Source of the DNA: an uncultured Bacilli bacterium
GTDB lineage: Bacteria; Bacillota_I; Bacilli_A; RF39; UBA660
Direction: 5' to 3'
Assembly: GCA_934140575.1 (NCBI GenBank)
Contig: CAKPBJ010000013.1
Location: 1-38,635 of the forward strand
DNA length: 38,635 bases
Part shown: positions 8,459-15,393 of the stretch, one piece after another
Position numbering within the stretch: the first letter of the stretch is position 1
Layout: each line of letters begins with the position of its first letter
Position numbers and translations under genes: made by a program
The notes under the pieces: generated by a model
Databases searched by the model: none
What the model saw: the letters and a program-made list of their open reading frames with translations, nothing else
What the model was told of the DNA's origin: nothing

Positions 8459-8486
8459 ATTTTTTTAATATCATTATCATTCACCT

Positions 8487-8740
8487 AAAATAATTATTTC
8501 ATTGTAAATAATAAAATCACTTAAACTAGGGGAAATAGAATATTAAGTTTATTTGTTATAAATAAAGGAAAAATAAAAGAAAATCTAAAATTAATCACAA
8601 AGCAATTTCTAATTGCTTATAAAAATTTAAATAAAGGTTTATTCTTAAAAAGAAAGGAGGCCTCTCATAAAAAACATTTGATAATAATTAATGAGAAAAA
8701 TAAAAAGATAAATAAAAAAAAAACGTGTGATAAAAAGATT
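8487..8740. other. About 250 bases without a convincing gene; candidate structured RNA
   Basis: Very AT-rich. Visible pieces on the plus strand: an extended -10-like TGTTATAAA (8554-8562), a perfect hairpin AAGCAATT-TCT-AATTGCTT near 8601-8619, a strong AAAGGAGG near 8653-8660 with no ATG or GTG in range, and then the terminator hairpin at 8741-8763. The minus-strand side carries the promoter of the XRE gene. A small RNA ending at the hairpin, or the relic of a lost small gene, would both fit. No tRNA or known riboswitch was recognised. Confidence 0.3.
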
Positions 8741-8772
8741 AGTAGACTATTTTGTAGTCTACTTTTGTTTTA
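8741..8772. terminator. Bidirectional terminator between ABC operon and XRE region
   Basis: 9-bp stem AGTAGACTA (8741-8749) / TAGTCTACT (8755-8763), loop TTTTG. T-rich tails on both strands. On the minus strand it lies about 30 nt after the permease stop codon. Confidence 0.8.
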
Positions 8773-8790
8773 TATTTAAATAACTTAAAA

Positions 8791-9588
8791 CTATCCAGTT
8801 ATTTTTCTACTTATAAAAACTTCAATAATATCAATTATTAAATACATAAGATACGAAAGTACTCCTAGGATAATTACACTACTAATAACAAGATTAATAT
8901 TAAAAACCTGTGAACCATACATAATCAAATATCCAAGGCCTTCTTTAGAAACTAATAATTCACCCATAATTACCCCAATTAAACTCATAGAAATATTTAC
9001 CTTTAAAACAGAAATAATATTTAAAATATTCCATGGAATTATTAATTTAGTAAAAATCAAAAAATTATTCGCGCCAAAACTTTGCATTAATGCTACATAG
9101 TCATTAGGCGTTGAAACAAAAAAATTATATACATTAATAATAGTTATAAAAATACTAATAGTTAGAGCCATAAAAATAATAGAATTCATACTAGCACCAA
9201 CCCAAATAATTATTAATGGACCAAGTGCTACTTTAGGAAGAGAATTTAAAATAGTAAGATAAGGCTCAAGAACCTTAGCACAGATTTTAAATCTCCACAT
9301 AATACTAGATATAAAAATACCAAGACTAGATGCCACAAAAAAACTGATAAAAACTTCAACTAAAGTTATACAAACATGTCTTAATAATTCACCACTTTTA
9401 AATAAATCAAATAGTGTTTTACAAACAAGACTGGGACTAGAGTATAAAAAAGTATTAATCATTTTAAATTCAGCAAAAAGTTCCCACATCAAAACAAAAG
9501 CTAAAATTATACTTACTCTAAAAAATCTAATAAGCCTTTTTTCTTTTTTTCTTTTCTTTAAAAATAAAATATGTTCATTACTATTCAT
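8791..9588 (-). CDS. ABC importer permease, NitT/TauT/ThiX type
   Basis: 265 residues with about six hydrophobic segments and a basic N-terminal tail rich in KKRKKEKR. The BPD_transp_1 coupling loop is visible around SFGANNFLIFTKLIIPWN, the EAA-like G...I..P spacing. It overlaps the ATPase gene by 8 nt, so the two are translationally coupled. Family knowledge: such permeases import nitrate, sulfonates, taurine, thiamine precursors or related small molecules. No riboswitch or biosynthetic neighbour is present to choose among them. Confidence 0.88.
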   Translation of the reverse strand: MNSNEHILFLKKRKKEKRLIRFFRVSIILAFVLMWELFAEFKMINTFLYSSPSLVCKTLFDLFKSGELLRHVCITLVEVFISFFVASSLGIFISSIMWRFKICAKVLEPYLTILNSLPKVALGPLIIIWVGASMNSIIFMALTISIFITIINVYNFFVSTPNDYVALMQSFGANNFLIFTKLIIPWNILNIISVLKVNISMSLIGVIMGELLVSKEGLGYLIMYGSQVFNINLVISSVIILGVLSYLMYLIIDIIEVFISRKITG

Positions 9589-10327
9589 TAGTATCTAACT
9601 CCTTCCAAATCAAATCAATATATTTTCTAAATTCGTCACATTTTCTTTTATTAATTGGAGAAAGTTTATTTGAAAATTTAATATCATAAATATTTTTAAC
9701 AACACTGGGTCTTTTAGATAAAACAATAACACGATCCGACATACTTACAGCTTGCTCCAAATCATGAGTCACCATAATCGCAGTCTTTCCTTCCTTCTTA
9801 ATTATTTTATAAATATCATCACTGATAGTTAGTCTAGTCTGATAGTCAAGAGCAGACATTGCCTCATCCAAAAGTAAAATATCTGGATCAGTTGCTAAAG
9901 TTCTAATTAATGCACATCTTTGTTTCATGCCACCAGATAAACTGCTAGGATATTTATAAATAAAATCAGAAAGTCCATATGTATTTAATAAATTTATTAC
10001 ATACTTTTTTCTTTCATCAGTTAACATTTTTTTAATAGATAGACCTAATAAACAATTATCTAAAATAGTTAAAAAAGGTAATAATAAATCATCTTGTAAC
10101 ATATACGCAATAGAATATCCATCTCTCAAATTAATATTTCCAGAAGATTTATCAATAAGTCCACTAAGAATAGATAATATTGTAGATTTTCCACAGCCAC
10201 TAGGACCTACAATTGAAATAAATTCTCCTAAATTAACATTAAAAGATACATCCTTAATTGCTTCTATTTCAGAAGTTTCAGTATGATATAATTTTTTCAA
10301 ATTTTTTACTTCTAAAATGGTCTCCAT
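9581..10327 (-). CDS. ABC importer ATPase, SsuB/TauB/ThiZ type
   Basis: 248 residues. Walker A GPSGCGKST near residue 40, Q-loop in YMLQDDLLLPF, signature LSGGMKQR, Walker B ILLLDEAMSALD and the switch histidine in VTHD are all intact, so it should hydrolyse ATP. It begins at the ATG preceded by GGGAGG. The upstream binding-protein gene is separated by 68 nt that contain a weak terminator, so the ATPase and permease may be made in lower amounts than the binding protein. It is closest in pattern to the NitT/TauT import ATPases. Confidence 0.93.
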   Translation of the reverse strand: METILEVKNLKKLYHTETSEIEAIKDVSFNVNLGEFISIVGPSGCGKSTILSILSGLIDKSSGNINLRDGYSIAYMLQDDLLLPFLTILDNCLLGLSIKKMLTDERKKYVINLLNTYGLSDFIYKYPSSLSGGMKQRCALIRTLATDPDILLLDEAMSALDYQTRLTISDDIYKIIKKEGKTAIMVTHDLEQAVSMSDRVIVLSKRPSVVKNIYDIKFSNKLSPINKRKCDEFRKYIDLIWKELDTNE

Positions 10328-10381
10328 AAAAACCTCCCAACTACAATATTCTATGTAATAAAAAAAATATTGATAAAGAAA

Positions 10382-10397
10382 AACTGCCTAAGCAGTT
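10382..10397 (-). terminator. Intra-operon hairpin after the binding-protein gene
   Basis: Minus-strand stem AACTGC/GCAGTT with a 4-nt loop, followed by TTTCTTT. It includes the stop codon of the binding-protein gene. The short stem and interrupted T-tract suggest partial termination. Confidence 0.5.
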
Positions 10398-11391
10398 ATT
10401 TAATTTTATATATTAATTTGCTGTAAGGAACATAACTTTTAATCTCACCATAGTCAATCATTATATCTTGTAAATGATTAAAAGATTCTTCTGTAAATGT
10501 AGTATTATTAGGCCAAGCATCAATACTTCGATATTTACTTATAGCTTTCTCTAAATCATCTAAACTAGTATCAGGAAATTGATTTAAAATAGTTTTTGCA
10601 ACTTCCATATCAGTATGATTTTTAACAAAATCTAAACCCTTATTTATAGCTTTATCAAAATTCTTTATTACATCTTTATTTTTATTAATATAACTTTTTC
10701 TAGCAGAAAATGAAGTATAAGGTACAACTCCACCTAATTTACCAACACTTTCAACAACATATCCATAACCTTGTTTTTCTACTTGAGATGCTGTAGGTTC
10801 GAATAATGTAACGAAATCTCCCTGACCTCCAATAAAGGCACCACTCATTGCTGGAAAAGCAATAGATGTATCAATATTTACATCACTTCTAGGATTAATT
10901 CCATTTTGTTTAAGTGCATATTCTAAAGTCATTTCTGGCATACCACCAGCACGACCTCCAATAATATCTTTTCCTTTTAAATCATCAAGTTTAAAATTTT
11001 TAATATATTTTCTTGAAACAATGAAAGAGCCATCTTTTTGAGTAAGCTGAGAAAAGGTTTGTAAATAATCTTTCTCAGAAGAATTATAAACATAAATTGT
11101 TGCTTCACTTCCAGAAAAACCAATGTCAGCATCTCCTGAAAGAACAGCAGCAGTAACTTTATCAGCACCACTAGTAAGTATTAAATTTATATCTAAACCA
11201 TAATCTCCAAAATAGTCCTCTTCAAGTGCAACATACATTGGTGCATAAAATACAGTATGTGCAACCTCAGCTAAAGTAATAGACTTAGCCTTATCAGAAG
11301 ACTCCTTCTTTGAAAAATCAAATAAAACAGATGCCCCAACTAAAAAAATAAAACAGATAGTTAATATATAACCAATTAATTTTTTATTCAT
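10396..11391 (-). CDS. ABC importer substrate-binding protein, NMT1/THI5-like
   Basis: 331 residues from the ATG at 11389-11391, preceded by AAGGAG with 6-nt spacing; an upstream in-frame TTG (11406) overlaps that site and is rejected. One hydrophobic N-terminal segment (about residues 4-24), then the ThiY/SsuA-like pattern: VFYAPMYVALEEDYF, GADKVTAAVLSGDADIGF and GKDIIGGRAGGMPEMTLEYAL. These proteins bind the ligand outside the cell and pass it to the permease encoded downstream. Most Gram-positive members are lipoproteins, but here the segment ends VGAS where a lipobox would need Cys, so it may stay as a membrane anchor. Ligand not determinable. Confidence 0.88.
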   Translation of the reverse strand: MNKKLIGYILTICFIFLVGASVLFDFSKKESSDKAKSITLAEVAHTVFYAPMYVALEEDYFGDYGLDINLILTSGADKVTAAVLSGDADIGFSGSEATIYVYNSSEKDYLQTFSQLTQKDGSFIVSRKYIKNFKLDDLKGKDIIGGRAGGMPEMTLEYALKQNGINPRSDVNIDTSIAFPAMSGAFIGGQGDFVTLFEPTASQVEKQGYGYVVESVGKLGGVVPYTSFSARKSYINKNKDVIKNFDKAINKGLDFVKNHTDMEVAKTILNQFPDTSLDDLEKAISKYRSIDAWPNNTTFTEESFNHLQDIMIDYGEIKSYVPYSKLIYKIK

Positions 11392-11410
11392 AAATCTCTC
11401 CTTCAAAAGT

Positions 11411-11442
11411 AGTATATGAATAAATTTTTATTATGCTATAAT
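11411..11442. promoter_or_regulatory. Back-to-back promoters for the ABC operon and the phosphodiesterase
   Basis: Plus strand: extended -10 TGCTATAAT at 11434-11442 serving the gene at 11475. Minus strand: TATACT (complement of 11411-11416) about 20 nt before the binding-protein start. The 83-nt divergent gap leaves no room for a riboswitch on either side. Confidence 0.6.
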
Positions 11443-11474
11443 AATATTAATAGAAAAATAAAGGAGAAAAAAAT

Positions 11475-12014
11475 ATGAAGATAATGTTTATATCTGATAT
11501 TCATGGAATAAGAAACAATTTAGAAAAGGTAAAAGAAAGATATGAAACACTTAATTGTGATAAATTAGTTGTATTAGGAGATTTATATTATATTGGACCT
11601 CGAAATAAAATGAAAGATTACTATGATATTGATTACGTAAAGAATTTTTTAGAATCATTTAAAGATAATTTAATATGTTTAAGAGGAAATTGTGATTCTG
11701 AAGTTGATTTAATGGTAAGCAAATTTCCAATAATTAATGAATTAGGTTTAATTTCAACAGATAATCTTGATCTGTATTTAACACACGGACATATTTATAA
11801 TGAAAATAATTGGAATAAAGAAAATTCAATTTTAATCTATGGACATTTACATATACCATTTATAAAAGAAAAAAATAATTCATTATTTATAAATCCAGGA
11901 TCAATTTCATTACCAAAAGAAAATAACAAACCAAGCTACCTAATATATGACAATAAAAAATTCACAATTTTTGATATAAATGATAATATTATTGCTGAAA
12001 AAAGTCTAAATTAG
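11475..12014 (+). CDS. yfcE: YfcE/MJ0936-type phosphodiesterase
   Basis: 179 residues, the usual size of this small metallophosphoesterase family. The five metal motifs are present: Asp8-x-His10 (SDIHG), GD at 35-36, GNCD, THGH and GHLH. Family members bind two Mn ions and cleave phosphodiesters on model substrates; the cellular substrate is generally unknown. It has its own promoter and terminator and is divergent from the ABC operon. It is cytosolic. The gene symbol follows family resemblance only. Confidence 0.85.
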   Translation: MKIMFISDIHGIRNNLEKVKERYETLNCDKLVVLGDLYYIGPRNKMKDYYDIDYVKNFLESFKDNLICLRGNCDSEVDLMVSKFPIINELGLISTDNLDLYLTHGHIYNENNWNKENSILIYGHLHIPFIKEKNNSLFINPGSISLPKENNKPSYLIYDNKKFTIFDINDNIIAEKSLN

Positions 12015-12027
12015 GACTTGTTTTTTT
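12002..12027 (+). terminator. Terminator after the phosphodiesterase gene
   Basis: AAGTC (12002-12006) / GACTT (12015-12019) with an 8-nt loop, then GTTTTTTT. The stop codon at 12012-12014 is inside the loop. Confidence 0.65.
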
Positions 12028-12065
12028 ATATATAGAAATTATAATATGAATTGAAAGCAAAATTC

Positions 12066-12094
12066 TTGCAAATCAAAGGAAAAAGTGTTATAAT
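12066..12094 (+). promoter_or_regulatory. Strong promoter of the surface-protein/sortase cassette
   Basis: TTGCAA (12066-12071), exactly 17 nt, then TATAAT (12089-12094) with TGT in front (extended -10). This is one of the best promoters in the window and fits an abundant surface protein. Confidence 0.85.
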
Positions 12095-12123
12095 ATAGCC
12101 AAATTTAATGAGGGGGATAATTT

Positions 12124-13689
12124 ATGAAAAAGCTAAGTAAAATGACAAAAAAATTTCTTACTCTAGTCATAGCTATAGCATTTGTAGCTGGTTCTATTGT
12201 AAGTGTAAAAGCAGCATCAGAGACAATTCAATTAGGAGACGCGCCATATGTAAATGAAAGATACATTGCAGGAGTAGGATTCTACCATAAACAAACAACA
12301 GATGGACAAGAATTATATTGTTTAAACATCCATAAATCTACAGCAAGAAATACTCAAGCAACTTTAGTAAAAAACAGTAAATATATTGACGGAGGAATAG
12401 TTTATATTTTAAAAAATGGATATCCTAATAAGTCAATAACAGGTAATAGTGATAAAGATTATTATATTACACAAACCGCAGTATGGTGGTATCTAGACGA
12501 AGTATATAAAACATCTAATTTAGGCGAGCAATTTAAAAGTACAGGTTCAGAAACAGCAAACGGAAAAGGAATGCGTGCAATCATTAAAAATCTAGTATCA
12601 GAGGCAAAACAACATACAAATGATTCAATTAATATTTCAGATTCAGCATTAGCTCTTTCATCATCAAGTAATTCAATGAGTTTAAGTAATGGATATTATG
12701 TGTCTGGTGATATTAAAGCATCAACTGCAACTAATGTAAGCAGTTATAAAGTATCAGTAGCTGGAGCACCAAGCGGAACTAAGATTGTAAAATCAGATGG
12801 AACAGAAACAGATGCGAAAAACGAAGTTACAATAAATGCAAATGAATCATTTAAAGTAAAAGTTCCAGTAAAATCAGTTGCAAATACAGCTGAAGATATA
12901 ACAGTAAATGCAAAAGCAACAGGAAATACAAGCTATACAGCTTATGAATATCAACCAACAAATTCTAAAATGCAAAATGTAGCATTACTAGAAAAAGTAA
13001 CAAAAAATGTAAACACAACTATTAAATTAACTATTAACTCATCAAAAGTAACAGTTATAAAAACAGATTCTGTAACTGGTAAACCATTAGCGGGAGCAAA
13101 ATTAGTTTTAAAAGATTCAAACGGAAACATTAAAGCAAGTTGGACATCAACAGTAAATGCACATATAATAAGAAATCTAGCAAATGGAACATATACATTA
13201 GAAGAAACAGAAGCACCTTCTGGATATTTACTAAACAAAAATAAAACAACTTTTACAATTAGTGATAATGATAACAATATAAAAATAACTTATGAAAATG
13301 CGCCAAAAAAAGTTGTTGTACAAATTACAAAAATTGACCAAGAAACAAACAAGCCATTGGCAGGAGCTGTTCTAGTTTTAAAAGATTCAAATGGAAAGAT
13401 TATTAAAAGATTCACAACAACTACAGACACAACAGTATTTACTGATTTAGAAAATGGAACATATACAGTAGAAGAAGAAAGTGCTCCAACAGGATATATG
13501 AAAAGTGATGAAAAAATAACATTTACAATCGATGATGAACACTTATCACATCAAATAAACTTTATAAATGTAAAGGAAACTATCGTTCCAAATACAGCAT
13601 CAAGTGCCTCAATAATTTTAACTATTTTAGGTATAGTAATTACAGGAACTGGTATTACATATATTTACAAGAATAGAAAAAATGCATAA
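12124..13689 (+). CDS. Sortase-anchored thioester-domain adhesin with two CnaB repeats
   Basis: 521 residues. A signal peptide covers about 1-30 (ends VKAA). The N-terminal domain has the thioester (TQXA) signature: Cys66 in LYCLN and Gln117 in ITQTAVWW. In this family the Cys and Gln side chains form an internal thioester that can bind host surfaces covalently. Residues about 170-300 form a middle region. Two SpaA/CnaB domains follow (about 308-395 and 397-484), each with an early Lys (VIKTD, ITKID) and the Glu of LEETEAPSGY or VEEESAPTGY, as needed for isopeptide bonds. The C-terminus has VPNTA (488-492), a hydrophobic segment and NRKNA, a variant of LPxTG. The sortase gene overlaps by 8 nt. 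Good GAGGGGG ribosome site. Confidence 0.9.
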   Translation: MKKLSKMTKKFLTLVIAIAFVAGSIVSVKAASETIQLGDAPYVNERYIAGVGFYHKQTTDGQELYCLNIHKSTARNTQATLVKNSKYIDGGIVYILKNGYPNKSITGNSDKDYYITQTAVWWYLDEVYKTSNLGEQFKSTGSETANGKGMRAIIKNLVSEAKQHTNDSINISDSALALSSSSNSMSLSNGYYVSGDIKASTATNVSSYKVSVAGAPSGTKIVKSDGTETDAKNEVTINANESFKVKVPVKSVANTAEDITVNAKATGNTSYTAYEYQPTNSKMQNVALLEKVTKNVNTTIKLTINSSKVTVIKTDSVTGKPLAGAKLVLKDSNGNIKASWTSTVNAHIIRNLANGTYTLEETEAPSGYLLNKNKTTFTISDNDNNIKITYENAPKKVVVQITKIDQETNKPLAGAVLVLKDSNGKIIKRFTTTTDTTVFTDLENGTYTVEEESAPTGYMKSDEKITFTIDDEHLSHQINFINVKETIVPNTASSASIILTILGIVITGTGITYIYKNRKNA

Positions 13690-14311
13690 TAATACAAGAA
13701 AAAAATCCCCAACAACAGTAGCTTTTATAGGAGCAATAATAACTATTGCTGGAGGTTTCTTAATATCATATAACTACATCGAGTCTCAAAAGATAATGGC
13801 ATATGACTACATGGCAAATGCCTTCTACAATGGAAACGAAGTAGTAACAGAGGAAGAAAATACCAGAGAAGAACAACAACAAGAAGAACTAAAAACTCAA
13901 GTAACTAATGATTATATTGGTTACTTAAATATACCTAAAATAAATTTAACAAAAGGATTTTTAGACAGTAGATCAGAAGACAATGACGTCGAAAAAAACA
14001 TACTAGTAGTTGATGGCTCAAATTATCCAGATGTTGATAAAGGAAATTTTATACTTGCTGGTCACTCAGGAACAGGTTGGAAAGCATTCTTTAATGATTT
14101 ACATAAATTATCAGCAGGTGATATCGCAAAAATAACATATAAAAATAAAACATACACATATCAAATAGTTAATGTTTATACACAACCAAAAACAGGAAAA
14201 CTTGCGATATATAGAAACTATGATAAAAAAACATTAACATTAATAACATGTACAAATAACGATTCTACAACACAAACTATTTATATTGCAGAATTGACAA
14301 AAGAAGAATAA
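13682..14311 (+). CDS. Sortase dedicated to the adjacent surface protein
   Basis: 209 residues with an N-terminal membrane segment (about 12-32), a charged E/Q-rich linker (about 57-72) and a sortase domain beginning near DYIGYLNIPKI. The catalytic His128 is in LAGHSG and Cys190 in TLITCTNN. The arginine normally found about eight residues after the Cys is a Gln (Q198, in TTQTIYIAEL); the only nearby Arg is before the Cys, in IYRN. It overlaps the gene for the VPNTA protein by 8 nt, so it is very likely the enzyme that anchors it. The short variant sorting motif and the missing Arg suggest a divergent class (class D-like by size). A membrane protein gene follows. Confidence 0.88.
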   Translation: MHNNTRKKSPTTVAFIGAIITIAGGFLISYNYIESQKIMAYDYMANAFYNGNEVVTEEENTREEQQQEELKTQVTNDYIGYLNIPKINLTKGFLDSRSEDNDVEKNILVVDGSNYPDVDKGNFILAGHSGTGWKAFFNDLHKLSAGDIAKITYKNKTYTYQIVNVYTQPKTGKLAIYRNYDKKTLTLITCTNNDSTTQTIYIAELTKEE

Positions 14312-14334
14312 AAATTTATAGGGGGGGTAAAGAT

Positions 14335-15273
14335 ATGAGTAAATTATCATTTTCAGATAAACTACGTATACTTTTTGATGTTGCATCAAATTCAGGATTA
14401 TACATAATTATACTTTTCTTACTAATAATAGTAGGAATTGTATATTTCACTACAAATAAAAGAAACTCTAAAAGAAATAAAATTATTTATTCAGCAACAA
14501 CAATATTAATAGTAGTGTCATTAATATTAGCATATCATGGCTCATTAAATAAAATGTTTCAATATATGATGGATAATTTATTTATAGTAATATATTTCCC
14601 AAATTTAGCAATTTATTTAGCAGCACTAATAATTACAAATATAATTTTATGGATAAGTATTTTTAATTATAAAACTTCTAAATCTATAAAGACACTAAAC
14701 ATAACAGTTTATATAATATTGAATTACCTCTTAGCACTAATATTAAATATAGTTAATGAAAAAAAATTAGATATCTTTACCCAAAGTTCAGTTTATGGAA
14801 ACCAAAAAGTAACTGCTTTAATTGAACTTTCATCAACATTATTTATAGTTTGGATAATCTTTTTAGTAGTATATAAAATAATATTAATTTACTTAAGAAA
14901 AGACTATAAACCAAAAGTTAAAAAAATATTAATAAAGAAAAAAGTTAAAAAATTACCAGAAAACTTTGTACCATTAGAAAATCCTATTTATGTTTATGGT
15001 AATGCACCAAAAAGACCAGTAATTGTTAAAGAACAACCACAAATTATAAAATCAGAAGAAGATGAAGAACTTAAACAATTAGATAGTTTATTAACATTAG
15101 AAGATTATAAAAAAGTTTTAAAATTATTAAAAGATCAAAATGAAAAAAAACAACAAGAGGAAGCAATAAAGAAAGAAATAAAAGAAGAACAAATAAAATA
15201 TGATGAATTAATAAAAAAACAACGTAATACAGAACAACAAAAATATGAAGAATTATTAAATTTATATAGATAA
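14335..15273 (+). CDS. Multi-pass membrane protein with cytosolic coiled coil, unknown function
   Basis: 312 residues, not recognised. The first about 190 residues hold five or six hydrophobic segments (about 21-38, 49-67, 78-108, 119-141, 163-187). The rest is cytosolic: a Lys-rich stretch, a Pro-containing linker (FVPLENPIYVYG), then a Glu/Lys/Gln-rich coiled coil from about 235 to the end. It follows the sortase by 23 nt with a GGGGGGG ribosome site and no terminator or clear promoter between, so it is probably in the adhesin-sortase operon. It could position the sortase or organise surface-protein export; that is inference only. Confidence 0.7.
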   Translation: MSKLSFSDKLRILFDVASNSGLYIIILFLLIIVGIVYFTTNKRNSKRNKIIYSATTILIVVSLILAYHGSLNKMFQYMMDNLFIVIYFPNLAIYLAALIITNIILWISIFNYKTSKSIKTLNITVYIILNYLLALILNIVNEKKLDIFTQSSVYGNQKVTALIELSSTLFIVWIIFLVVYKIILIYLRKDYKPKVKKILIKKKVKKLPENFVPLENPIYVYGNAPKRPVIVKEQPQIIKSEEDEELKQLDSLLTLEDYKKVLKLLKDQNEKKQQEEAIKKEIKEEQIKYDELIKKQRNTEQQKYEELLNLYR

Positions 15274-15275
15274 TG

Positions 15276-15308
15276 ACTACTCAAAATATGAGTAGTTTTT
15301 CTTTTTTT
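15276..15308 (+). terminator. Terminator of the surface cassette
   Basis: 8-bp stem ACTACTCA (15276-15283) / TGAGTAGT (15289-15296), 5-nt loop, long T-rich tail. Confidence 0.88.
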
Positions 15309-15324
15309 AATTTATGAATTCATG

Positions 15325-15330
15325 TATAAT
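15325..15330 (+). promoter_or_regulatory. Likely -10 of the pcrA promoter
   Basis: Perfect TATAAT after CATG; no recognisable -35 in the T-rich tail of the terminator. It implies a leader of about 55 nt before the pcrA ATG (15394), which has AGGAGGAAG. Confidence 0.5.
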
Positions 15331-15393
15331 AAAAAGGTGATGATATTAGTTATTATAAAAAGTTAACTTAAAAAAGGTAGGAGGAAGTATAAT

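Noticed and set aside
8678..8779. 33-codon Lys-rich frame from a TTG after the AAAGGAGG
   Set aside because: The TTG is about 17 nt from the ribosome site and the frame runs through the terminator hairpin at 8741-8763.
11392..11474. Thiamine or other riboswitch controlling the ABC operon
   Set aside because: The divergent gap is 83 nt and is filled by the two promoters and ribosome sites; no riboswitch core is visible.
13048..13560. The two CnaB repeats as a recent DNA duplication
   Set aside because: The two domains share only motif-level similarity with many base differences, so they are old protein repeats.
15340..15366. Eight-codon reading frame (MILVIIKS) in the pcrA leader
   Set aside because: The AAGG site is only two bases from the ATG and the peptide has no features; chance is likely in this AT-rich leader.
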